Part shown: positions 10,638 to 21,035 of the stretch, in pieces | Layout of the letters: each line of letters begins with the position of its first letter | Numbering within the stretch: position 1 is the stretch's first letter | DNA from: Phlebopus portentosus | Lineage: Eukaryota; Basidiomycota; Agaricomycetes; Boletales; Boletinellaceae | Reading direction: 5' to 3' | Length of the DNA stretch: 64,000 nucleotides | Assembly (NCBI GenBank): GCA_037892935.1 | Contig: JAYXKI010000006.1 | Location: forward strand, 248,001-312,000 | Notes under the pieces: generated by a model | The model's database searches: none | The model's input: the letters and a program-made list of their open reading frames with translations, nothing else | Told to the model about the DNA's origin: nothing | Program-made: the position numbers and the translations under genes

Positions 10638-12878
10638 ATGTTCACTTTCGAAGAAATCGTCGTGCTCGTGGGACCCATCAACTCCGATGATGACTGGAAG
10701 GCAGCGGTCGCAAAATTCGAGGCAGATGTTGCCTTGGCCAGGTCAGCAATGGATGAACTAGACCATGGCGTCATGACGGTAATTCTGCCGGATAAGACAA
10801 AACCGGTCGAATGGATCGCGCCTACAGGTTCGATGACGGTACGGTGGTTGACGAATCCGGTGATGGAATCTTTGATGGATGGGTGGAAGGCAACCACGGT
10901 GTGTAAACCACGCACTCTAATCAAGAATTTTTGTTAACTAAATTCGACAGGCACAGAAGGAAGCATTGGAGCAAGTCCGTCCCAAAGGAACGAAAGAAGT
11001 CTGGTCGGAGACGGCGTACTCCAACTACTGCGACACAGACGCTCTCCTATGGATGCTGTACTACAATTGACGGGAATTTTACGCCAGGATGGAGACCAAA
11101 CGACGAGCTTTCTTCTGCAGACGCAGGGTTCCATTCCATCCTGCCTCGTTCGATTCGACTCGTGGGTTCTTCTTGGGCAATTTGTTCCCTCCAATGTTCC
11201 CGAAACCATGCCCTGACATCGAAAAGGCTCTCGAGAATGTGAGAATGGAGAGCTCCAAGTTCCAACAAACGGCAAGGTTCACTGGTAACACAGACTACAC
11301 GTGAGACAAAGCTGTCCGGAGTCACGTAGGTACTTCTTCTTGTCTATCAACTCTATCTAATCCTTCCTACAGCAAGCGTTTGAATATTGGGAGGATATCG
11401 AGCAACGACACCTTCGTGCAGGGCACATCCTTCGCATCAACAGGGTGAAATTGAGAACGGTCCGGCTCCTCTGGGAATACTACGGCTATTCCATCCTTCG
11501 TCGTCAGCTCTATCAACTCGTTCGTGCTCAGGAATCTGAAACGCAACAACAACAACAGCAACAACAACGATCCCAACAAGTGCTGTCTGAACCTTTCTCT
11601 CAACCGCAACAACAACAGCAGCAGCAACATCAAATGCTGCCTCAGGACGTTGATAGTCCAATGGAGGTTGATTCCGCTCCTCTTCAGGTCGAAACTGGTG
11701 AAACGATTGAGGACGGAGAGGTCACGGAACCGGTCGAAACGCTCAAAACCGGAGCGGAACGTTTGGAAGGGGCTAGCCATTCTACACCCTTAACCTCACT
11801 CGAACCTACAATGCTCGAGATTGAGCTTTGCGAGAGTGAAAGACGAGAAGAAGAAGAACGCGCTGCTCAACGCGCCAAAATCTCCCGGATGGCTGCCGAA
11901 ATCGAGGCCAACATGCGATGACGACTGGATGCAGGGACTCGCCGCGTTCGTGGTGTTCGGCAAGTGGTGGACTCGGACGAGGAGACTCCTGCGATTCAGG
12001 AAAGTCCTGAGAGTCCTCCTCCTGGTCATCGGGGAGAAGACTCCATTATCATGAGTCCAGGCGACGGCAGAATGGATATCGGTGATGTGGGAATAGAGGC
12101 GAATGAGCCATTTGAGGCGGACGCAAGCCTTGAAGAGATTCAGGCTCTCAATATCGCGAGCAACAACAACAACAGCAACAACAACAACAACAATAGCGGT
12201 ATTGCTGCTGTTCCGCACGAAACTGTCGAAACACAAGCGAGACGCGTTTCTCCGGCACAACGAGCGTCTTCTCAACCTGAGGCTGGTCCTTCTAGGATTC
12301 CGGCTAATGGTGGTGGTTCTGGTGGTGACGACAACGATAATGACGACGACAATGATGACGACGATGGTGACGAATGATTGAGCGATGGGCGCGTTCATCA
12401 TCGGGTTCTGTGCGACCAGTGCCAGAAGCGTAGCCGTGATTGCGTGGGTCTTCCGCAGAGGACCTGCGCTCTGTGCTTGAAGCAGGCGAAGGGCTGTAGT
12501 CTAGCCATGAAGGGCAGGGCTGTAGCTGCAAAGCGTAAGGCAGCTCGGGAGGTGTGCAATCAGGAAGCAAAATGCCAGAAAGTCACGGCTCTGGCGGCCA
12601 GATCGGTGGGTGGTCATGTCGAGCATGAAGCTCTGCAGCAGGAGGTCGGGGAATCTGAGCTGCAGTTTGTGCTGGCACGGATGGATCACCGGGACAAGGT
12701 CCTGTCCCGGATGCTGAACAAATTCAGCGTTCTCGTAGCGCAGGTGCATGCGGATCGTCATCTGCTGCTCGAGTTGGCTGGGGTGAAGACGGGGGAAGGT
12801 AAAGATAAGGAAGAGGAAGATAGAGGGGAAGTGGAGAGGGTTCGTCAGTCGAAGGGGAAAGGTAGGGCTCGGGAATAG
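10638..12878 (+). pseudogene. Gyp1 accessory gene, right copy: ~713-residue Zn2Cys6-cluster protein, three exons
   Basis: Exons are 10638-10898, 10951-11325 and 11373-12878 (261+375+1506 nt, exactly 714 codons with stop). The introns of 52 and 47 bp are GT...AG and phase 0. The ATG context is TCCAACATG. Product layout: a tryptophan-containing N-terminal domain (residues 1-210), glutamine runs near 265-300, an acidic stretch, asparagine runs, an aspartate-rich stretch, then the cluster C-x2-C-x6-C-x7-C-x2-C-x6-C at about 559-587, a basic segment and a heptad-like leucine-rich tail ending GRARE. Four in-frame TGA codons (11068, 11302, 11919, 12375) break it. At 11302 and 11919 the left copy still has CGA, so the stops arose by C-to-T at CpG. 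It faces pol tail to tail and its 5' end lies ~130 bp from the LTR. A nuclear DNA-binding role is inferred from the cluster; the rest of the protein is unrecognised. Confidence 0.8.
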
Positions 12879-13327
12879 AGTATAATTGTCGCATATGCTC
12901 TATGTCCTGGTCGGACTTTTGTAAAATAGAAAAAGAAAAGGACAAAAGAAAAAGAAAAATAACTTGTACTGTACATAGTTGTTTTTATAGTTAATTTATA
13001 CGATTTTGTTTCAGTTTTTGTGAATTTACGTGCGATCGAGTGAGACTGAGTGAAGACTAGAAGAATAGATCAAAGAATTCAAGGAATAGGATGAAAGGAA
13101 ACTGATACGAAGTGAATTGAGGTGTTTCGCCGTTGTTCTGCTGTTTTGAACAGCGAAACCGTGCAGAACTGCATATTAAGTAAAAGTACACGCGTTAGAT
13201 CCTATTGTGGATCACGCTAGCAGATACGAAACTATAGAAGGAGAATTGGAAGATTAGAATTGATCAGAGGCAGAGAAAGAGAGAATCGGAAATAAATAAG
13301 GAGCATATATGAAGGGAAATGAGTGAT
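12879..13327. other. Convergent 3' tail between accessory gene and pol (right arm)
   Basis: It mirrors 22-470. It has an A-rich run downstream of the accessory stop (12928-12962) and an imperfect inverted motif around 13124-13172 in which GTTCTGC and GAACAGC flank the centre. No gene is seen. Confidence 0.5.
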
Positions 13328-16300
13328 TTAATCGGAATTTTGGGACTCATCGTCAGGGAATTTCTCTGGCGAATCTTCTATTTCGGGTATGTCATCATCT
13401 TCGTCCGATCCAATGAGCTTGGTCACCGGAACAGTCAAATGCGAATGCGGGAAGTATGGAACCAGGCGAAACGCTGCTACTCGGAGTTTCGAAACCACTC
13501 CATCAAGTTCGGCGACGATATACGAACCGCCTTGAGTGCGTCGAACTACCACGTAGGGGCCTAAATAGTGGGGTTTCATTTTACGATTGAGTTCCATCTT
13601 GATACATGTGTTTCGCAGGAGTACGAGGCTTCCTGGCTGAAAGTCGTAGTCCTTGATTCTATGCTTCTCCACCTCGGCGAACTGCTTCGCGTATGCATGC
13701 CTTGCATTCATGACGAGTTTTGCAACACGATCCAACTCTTCTGGACGTTTCTGGAGTTGTTTCGCACGTATTACGATGAGTTCCGACATCGTAACTGGCA
13801 AATCGAACGGCGGTGCCAGGTATGTTGCTTCTGCGAGGTCGAAAGGCAAAACTGCTTTGACTCCATGGGCCATGTAATATGGGGACATTCCTGTTGCTCT
13901 GTTGATTGTGATTCTTTCTGCCCAAAATACCGAGTCAGCGTGATCACTCCAACGCTTGTCATTACCGTCTGCAGCTTTAATCAAGGCTTCCTGTACGTCG
14001 AAATGTCTGCGTTCGACTAATCCATTTGCGCGTGAGTTGTATGATGAAATCTGAATGTGGTTGATGTGATACCGCGTCTTCAAGTAATCTAGCGCGGCAA
14101 CAAATGGTGTGCCGTTATCGGTAACGAGTTCGGGGCATGCTCCGTATCGACACAAAAGGTTCTGGAAGATAAACTGGCCTACGGTCTTACCAGTTTCTTC
14201 TCGAAGAAGTCTAAATTCGGGATACGCGGTTAACGAACAACGCACATGCACGATTATATTGGAATCTACTCGATTTCGGCATGACCTTCGAGTCAATATG
14301 GATGCGTTGAAACAGAGGGGCTACCTCTGGTACGTTTGGTGGGATAAGAATATTCTTCGTCTGGCGTATCTGGCACTCATGACAGGTGCGCACGAAATAC
14401 TTCACGTCCTGTCCTAAGGACGGCCACTAAAATCTCTCCAGCAGTCGCATTCGAGTGCAGAAAATTCCTTTGTGTCCTAGATCGTCGTGAGCTTGCTTAA
14501 CTAGGTCTCATCTGCGTTTCGCTTCTATTACGACTTGGTGCCGACCGTTCTGCGCCTTTCTCCACAGATGGCCTCCCTTCACAAAGAAGTCAGCTACGTA
14601 CCTGATTAGCTTCGCATAGCCACTATCGCTAAGATTGTCTGGGCGTGTGAGATGCGTGATTAGCTTTGTGACGTCATCTAAGCGGCTATCCTTCCTTCTC
14701 GTGGATTCTGTAGAAGGAAATAGGTTCTCGGTCACTGTTTCGCTAGGTGTTCCACTCTGTTGCGCTACTTGGTATGTCGAAACCAGCTCTTCTATCACAA
14801 AACCATACATTTCGTCTACCCAGTCTTTGTATGTTTCATCCAGAGGGGGGTCTTCTTCAGCTGCTCTTCGTCTGGATAATCTATCAGTACACCGGAAATC
14901 GGCTGCTGGGATGTGTCTGAGCTTGAAACTGAAGAGAAGGATACCTGCGATCCATCTGTTAATGGTCGCATTGGGCTGCAGGTCGGGATTGTTGATCATC
15001 CCCTTGATGTATGCTGTGTCCATTTCGACTACTAGATTCCGGACTCCGATGAGATACAGTCGCATTGCGTGCAATGCTCGAAATAAGCCGTATAACTCGA
15101 TTTTTGGCTGTGAATACGATGCCTGGGTCTGATTCCAGTTAATAGAACCGAAACGATTGATCCTTCGCCTTCCATCTGAGTGCTCTTGTCCTAAATACCA
15201 ACCAACTCCAATAATAGACGAGTCTACCGCCAGTATTACTTTGTTGTCTGATGCGTAGTCGATTGCGCACAGCGCCGGACAAATAATAACGGCTTGCTTT
15301 AGTTCGTCCATTGCGTTCTGTTCTTCGTCTGTCCACGCAAAAATCTGGTTCTTCCTTGTCATGCGGTAGAACGGGCGAGCGAGTTTCGAATAATCCTTGA
15401 CGAAAATGCGAAGGACTCCTACCATTCCCAGAAATCCTCGGACTTCCATCAGCGTTCTACATGGCGGCCAATCTCATATCTTCTGTACTTTCGAATCGTC
15501 TGGCTTGCATCCCTGGTACGTCAACTTGTGTCCAATGAATACGGCTGACTCCACACACGGAACCAACTTCTTCCCTGAAAACGTTCCTCCTACGGCCTTC
15601 ATTCGCTGCAAAATTCTGTTCACATCACATATATGCTCATACATGAAATGACGAATCTCGGAGTTTCCTGGTATGGTCTCGTACGAACCGTCTGGTAGCT
15701 CGTATCGCGATTTCGGACCTAAACCAGGCGCATCATCTGCAAAAGGGTTCGTAACGTGCAGAATCTTGTCCTGAAGGATAAAGGCCATGTTGTTATGCAT
15801 AATCTGCAAGGAATTGGTGTATCCCATTAGTAGAACCGTCATTCGAAATGTTCCCAAGGGTGTCTGGAACGTAGTAAGATCTCGTGAGTGTTCGTCAAGC
15901 TTTCTTTGGTCGAATGTAACGAATAAATCCAACTCCGTGTAACAAGCTCGTCCACCACTGCTCTCCGCGATCGTTTCGACGTTTGGTGGTACTGCCGAGT
16001 CCTTGACCGTAACCGCATTAAGATCCTGCAAGTCGATAATGGATCGTAACGTTTCCTTGTCTTTCTTTACCAAGCAAAACCATCTAGATCAATACGACAA
16101 ATTCGATGGTTCAATAACCCCGTTGTGAATCTTCTCTCGAATAAGTTCGAGGGCCTTGTTATGAATTCCCGGGGGAATTGGAATGCTCTTGTGCTGCCAC
16201 GGTATATGCGGTATCGTGGGAATGCGTATTGGGTCGAAATACGTCGGATCGAGTGTTCCGCGTTCGGATTCGGTCCATGCTAACGCTTCTCCCTGCAACA

Positions 16301-16778
16301 TAATCAGATTCTTCACTAATAACCTCTCCGCCGGCCACAGAAAGGTATTCTCGTCGATCTTCAGTGCTTCCATCCTTTTGGCGGTTACACGACCCGTAGG
16401 TTCGAACGGCTTCGGTACAACTGGCATCTCGGGCATCCCTCTCAACGGATCCGGATGCTACCTTCGAACAATCCTGTACTCTTCTGGAAGGACTCCCAGG
16501 ATTGGCCTGACTTTCTGCGCTACTCATTTGTAAGCCATTACCGCCGCGTCTTCTTCTTCTGGGGTTTCTAAAACACATGAACGATATGACCGTTCATCTT
16601 TGTCAGTAGTATAGCAATTTTTGTTTAATAAATAAGGCAATCGTTGGTTGAAAAGAGATGGGATCATGTGTGAAATAAATTCAAAATCATAAGAAAATAC
16701 CTGAACCGGCAATTGGTTACTACCATTCTCGTCTCGCCGATTTCTCTCAATCAGTTCCTCGACGCTTGCAGAAAACCC
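13328..16778 (-). pseudogene. pol: Gyp1 pol: reverse transcriptase, RNase H, integrase (decayed)
   Basis: Read right to left. The frame enters by a -1 shift at 16772-16778 and runs through a linker. The reverse transcriptase (about 16080-15474) has LDLFVTFDQRKL as its motif-A region and F-A-D-D where Gyp2 has Y-I-D-D. RNase H follows (D-S-S…E-L-Y-G-L-F at about 15200-15000), then the integrase H2C2 zinc domain (H-D-D-L-G-H … C-H-E-C, about 14480-14370), the catalytic core (VTDNG and NGLVERRH, about 14170-14040) and a GPY-type C-terminal domain (about 13570). There is no chromodomain. In-frame stops replace arginine, glutamine or tryptophan codons, for example TGA before S-R-W-F-C at ~16087, TGA before D-W-P-P at ~15471 and TAG at the F-W-W-P position. 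A frameshift lies near 14290. The last residues overlap the inverted-repeat arm. It is non-functional as it stands. Confidence 0.85.
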
Positions 16779-17805
16779 TTTGGAAGTGGTCCTCGCGCGA
16801 TTGTTCGAATTCCGGTGGCCACTTTGCTTTGCTTTCTGCGATCATTCGGGTCCGTTAAGGTGATATGTTGGTCACCTGACGTGTAATCCTTCATTTCGCA
16901 CTCCGTAATAGCGAAAAACGGTCTCCCCAACAAAGCCTAGAAGGGAGCGTTTGGAACGACTTGTACTTGGAGCGAAACATCAATTCCGGCTATCGTGAAC
17001 TTCGCATTAGAGATCATGCCAATGGTAGATGACCTAGCTGCGTCTGCTGTCTCGAGGATCATTCCTTTGTCAGGGGATAGGGGTATCTGAAGCTTCTCCC
17101 ATACGTCTTCGCGGAGCAGACACACTACGGCTCCCTGGTCAAGCACACATTTGACTTCCAGAGTGTCTTCAATCAATGCGCTAATGGTCCTGAGGGGCAT
17201 GGATGCCTCTGCGGCGATGCCTTGTCCACTGAGTGCCAGTATTTCTTCTGTCGAAAGCGTTTTGCCTGTTTCGACTTGTTCTGACGCGAAATGCCCAACT
17301 TGTAACGTAAGTGAATCATCCACGACCTCACCATATTTGACTTCAGCCACGTTGTATCTCTTCGCTGTCGTGAGCTCCTTCATCTGTTTCCTAATGTCCG
17401 GGGCGATTGAGAGGAGTTCTCGTTGGCTGATGGTGATAGGGGTATCGAGAGTATGAGTCAGAACGTTGGAGACTGCACTCGAGTCTTCTATTGGTACGAC
17501 GTATTTATACTGGGGTTGTGATTTCTTGGTAATGTCATCCTGCTGCGGTGACTGGAGTGACCTTGTTGAGGGCCGTGCGCCACTCGGTGGCGCGAGCTGC
17601 GGTTTCGCCTGCGCCTTCTTATGAGGCTGAACTCTCGGGATCTCTACGCCATCGGGCTTCGTTCTTCGTCCACCCGCTGCCTTCTTCTTCGCCTCGTTGA
17701 TCAAAATCTCCAAACGTTCGATGTCATAGTTTTCCTGCTCGTCCTGATCTTCTTCGTCGTGACTATATGCGTACGCTAACATGGGAATGCACCCCTTAGA
17801 CTTTA
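16751..17805 (-). pseudogene. Gyp1 gag-protease, C-terminal part
   Basis: The frame covers a lysine-rich linker and an aspartic-protease-like domain (V-L-D-Q-G-A-V-V-C-L-L … I-P…). The usual D-S/T-G active-site triad is D-Q-G here, whereas Gyp2 keeps D-S-G. A TAG at ~16934-16936 sits exactly where Gyp2 has glutamine (P-F-Q-x-L-L-G-R-P-F-F), a CAG to TAG change. The N-terminal side is cut at about 17805, where chromovirus sequence begins; capsid and zinc knuckle are absent. Confidence 0.75.
16772..16778 (-). promoter_or_regulatory. Candidate -1 ribosomal frameshift site (GGGUUUU) between Gyp1 gag-pro and pol
   Basis: In the protease frame the codons are AAG GGT TTT CTG, so the heptamer reads G-GGU-UUU, fitting X-XXY-YYZ. 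The protease frame stops about 21 nt downstream, while the -1 frame (S-A-S-V-E-E-L…) is open into pol. No downstream structure was tested. Confidence 0.5.
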
Positions 17806-18419
17806 CAGGGGTTGGGACAGCATTGTCAAACCTGTCAGCAGAAGAATTTGCCAAGCATGTCAAAGAGGTACATGAGCTCACTCAAGCTAATCTAGTCTAG
17901 GCAAATAAGGACATGAAGCACTTCTACAACTGTCATGCTGGAAAGTCTGTTAGTTATGAAGCAGGACAAAAAGTCTTCTTAGACAGACAAAATATCAAGA
18001 TGATCCGACCGACGAAGAAGATGGATGACAAGTGGTTCAGTCCTTTTGAGGTCATGGAAAAGGTTGGTGCAAGTGCATACAAGCTAAGATTACTGAAGAC
18101 ATAGAAAAAGGTTCATCCAGTCTTCAACGAGATCTTGCTCAAACCAGCCATCCATCTATCTTTCGAGTCGCAGAAGAAACTGTCTCTACCTCCACTAATG
18201 ATCATTGACGAATAGGAAGAATACAAAGTTGAAGAAATACTTGATTCACATCTACATTGAGGAAAGCTTTAATTCCTAGTCAAGTGAGTTAGATATAAAG
18301 AAGCAACATGGCAGCCAGAGTCTGATGTCAAGGACAATACACAGGAATCAATTCAGAAATTCTATTGCAAACATTCTGAGGCTCTGAGGAAGCTAACGAT
18401 ACCTCGACAAAGTTTATAA
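17806..18419 (+). pseudogene. Gyp3 chromovirus: integrase C-terminus with chromodomain (decayed)
   Basis: Plus-strand translation shows a typical chromoviral integrase tail (D-K-W-F-S-P-F-E-V, V-G-A-S-A-Y-K-L-R-L) followed by H-P-V-F-N and a chromodomain block: E-E-Y-K-V-E-E-I-L-D-S, F-L-V-K-x, A-T-W-Q-P-E. At least five in-frame stops interrupt it (after Q-A-N-L-V, after L-L-K-T, before E-E-Y, and two within the chromodomain, one at the tryptophan of V-K-W), all explicable by C-to-T or G-to-A. In active chromoviruses this domain steers integration to modified histones. The 5' part of the element is missing, because Gyp1 sequence abuts at 17805. Confidence 0.8.
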
Positions 18420-18478
18420 GCACTGTACAAATTCACATCATCAGAAGGCCTATATAGTTGGTCAAGATGCTCAACCTT

Positions 18479-18986
18479 GAAGGGGGGGTGATGTAAGGAC
18501 ATAAACATTTTCCTTTATTTTCTTATATCATCATCCATTTTATTTGTACCTTTCTTTTATATTACTAATCCTCTTTTACTAATCCCATTCACTCCATTGT
18601 GGCTTATTTATCTTCAGTCATCAGCTATGACTAAACCTGTTCCCTCCAACTATGACGCTCACTAATCACTCTACGCCTTTGACATGTGACTTTCTATTAA
18701 AGTAGACCTTTCACATGCTCGAAGTCCATATAAGTAGATAGTTTGACTCTTTCATTCCCTTGTCTTTCTATTCTACTTACCTTTACTTCAACATAGGTAT
18801 CTACTCTTGTATTGATAGTCTATAGAATTCTACTTACCTTCACTTCGACATAGTGTTCGACAGTCTGGACTTAAGCCCTGTCTTAGCTGTCTTGACCAGA
18901 GCAATGTTTTTAAATTTAACTTGATTATACCTATTTGTTGTTATATTGGCCTGCCTCGACTCAGCCTCTGAGCCATCTGCCTAACA
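18479..18986 (+). repeat. Gyp3 3' LTR (18492-18986) with polypurine tract (18479-18488)
   Basis: The purine run GAAGGGGGGG sits just upstream of TGTAAGGACATAAAC, and the LTR ends near CCTAACA. A TATA-like TATATAAGTAGATAG lies in its middle. A second member of the family, with the same order of motifs, starts at 44156. The exact start is uncertain by 3 bp (TGATGTAAGG or TGTAAGG). Confidence 0.75.
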
Positions 18987-20783
18987 CTGATCTTGTTCAG
19001 TTATTCATTCAGTTACTCATACTTTGGTTGTTACTTCTTTCACTTGAGTTCTCTAGATAGTTTATTAACCACATTTCTTGCCTATAGCTTTAGATGTATT
19101 GTTATAAGGTATGGTAGATCAAGCTGTTCCTTTCTTGTTGAATGTAGCAATAGTAGATGGTACCTTTGCTACCTTAGTTATTATTATTTATGTACTCCCA
19201 ACTGCAGGGCTACCAGATGCCTTTGCTATTAGGTACACTTCATTAGTGAAGGGATTATGATAATAGTTGTGTGATTTGAGTAAATTGAATTTGTTCTCCA
19301 GGATGTGCACTTGTCCTAGGGAATAGATTTACTAATCTCAAAACTAGCAGCATTGATAGAGACTTGAGGTTGATAGTCCTCACCTCGATAAAACACTAGC
19401 CAAGAACCTTGCTCATGAGAGGTGGTGTTAAAACTAGCAAGTGATCTTTTGATCCAATGTTAGAGGTGTAGGTTTGGGGTTACACCAGTTTCAATCCTTT
19501 TGCCTAAGTAGCAGTATGTTGTGCAGAGGTGATCTATCTACCCATGTTTAGCTATACTATGTAGTCCTCTTACTATCCTTTCTAGTTGCAGTCCTGGTTA
19601 GGGATGCTCTCAGAGACAAGATAGAGTAAGAGCAGATTAGGATTTCTAAGAGGCGTAGTAGTACAAAGCACACAGTGGATCGTGTGTTAAGACAATGTCA
19701 CCAGTGTATTAAGAGGATCGAAAGATAGGGAAAAGAGGGCCTACTTCTAATACTATTTATGCTTTCTAAATAATCTATTTTCTATTCTATTTCTTACTCA
19801 TCTTCTCTCTACTTTATTCCACTTTGCTCTACCTTTCTCCACTTCTCTTCACCATTATGTTACCTCCTTTGTCATTCTGCTCCACTGAGCACCACTTTAC
19901 TCTAATGTATCTCCACTATGATGGAATTCTATGGAGTTGTTAACTGAGACAATAGAGGTGCTGTTCCAGTATAGAAGGCTCTACTGTCAGTACTCCATTA
20001 TGATATCAATTCCATCACCAGGTGGAATTGTAGCTCTTGGTGCAATGTAGGCAGCTCAATATATAACTCTTCTCTGTTTGTTTTGTAGTCCAAAGGGTGT
20101 AAGTATAACTCACATATCAGTATTAAGATGTTGGGTTGGTGTAGAGTATGGTCCAATGCATATTATAAACTGTATAAGTTCTACTGGAGGATGCAGTTGT
20201 GTTCGAGTAACTAGCCATGCTTTGCCTGGGAGTCAGATGTTATAAATATACTGCCATATCCTTTGTTGGAGTACCAGTTGTAGTTGCTTGATGTCCTAGT
20301 TTATGTTCCTTGGTAAATAAAGATTTGCTTATATTATAGAAGCTGGACATAGATTGTGCAGCTCTGGCTTGTACCATCCTATTATCCTCCAAGTTATTAG
20401 GTCTGCAGCTCAAGGGGTTCGAGTTGTAACAGTGAGTTCTTCATGTTGCTTGGGTATTATAGAATTTGGTGGATTAGCATGTAACACTTCTTGCGTGTAA
20501 TGTTGGACTTCAATTTGGCAGTCACGCATTTTGCTTGTAGCATGACATACTGTAAAGTATATCTCATAAAGGATCATGTACACTCAGGCACAAGTCTGAC
20601 AGTGCTGGAATGCCAATGATATCTCCATTAGGCTCAGATTAGCCTTTAGACTTTAGTCGTTAGACATTAGGCTCTGGTAGTCATGTTCTAGACTCCTTAG
20701 GCTTCTAGTAGTTTGATTGCTTCTTGACTTCTTTTGATCATGTCGGATCAAGAGTTTGATTAGCAGTGTTAAGATGATGGTCA
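18987..20783. other. Unassigned AT-rich DNA
   Basis: No long open frame, LTR termini or recognisable protein is seen. The sequence continues at 43829 beyond Copia-A, because both sides carry the same ggtca duplication. It may be old intergenic DNA or a mutated remnant. Confidence 0.5.
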
Positions 20784-21035
20784 TGTTAAAAGTGTGATTC
20801 TGACACTCTTAGTATTTTGTAGTTTATTATTCTGTTTATATTCTTCCTTATGTCCGCTTTCTTGATCATGTGATGCTTATGTAATCTCCTGTAAAAGCGG
20901 CACAGTCCATTAGTGAGTTCTCTACATCAAGTGTACTCACCACTGGACTCAGATATGTAGTTAGACTGCTAATATACATCAAGTGTACTCACCACTGGAC
21001 TCAGTGGTCCCTTGCTAGATTTGTGTGATCTAACA
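20784..21035 (+). repeat. Copia-A 5' LTR
   Basis: It starts TGTTAAAAGTGTG and ends GTGATCTAACA, 252 bp. It contains two copies of a block with ACATCAAGTGTACTCACC separated by about 50 bp. Later family members have lost one block. Confidence 0.9.

Larger units (their letters stand above)
1..13345. repeat. Large inverted repeat, two ~4.46-kb arms (1-4465 and 8881-13345) around a ~4.4-kb spacer
   Basis: Each arm consists of the end of Gyp1 pol, a 450-bp tail, the convergent accessory gene and one Gyp1 LTR. The left arm read forward matches the right arm read on the opposite strand throughout, with scattered, mostly transition differences and small length changes in the CAA/CAG repeats. The simplest reading is two Gyp1 copies lying tail to tail, the right one having landed inside the gag of a third copy at 8880/8881. 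Such long arms could extrude or rearrange, and can also mislead assembly. Confidence 0.85.

Noticed and set aside
13568..14020. 150-codon plus-strand frame
   Set aside because: Exactly antisense to the Gyp1 integrase.
16568..16700. AT-rich GT...AG segment looking like a 133-bp intron inside Gyp1 pol
   Set aside because: The frame is open straight through it, and its translation aligns with the Gyp2 linker (F-I-S/N … A-Y-K before R/K-P-I). Splicing would shift the frame.
18993..19232. 79-codon frame downstream of the Gyp3 LTR
   Set aside because: Short, with Y/C/F-rich composition typical of random AT-rich DNA, no domain and no supporting context.
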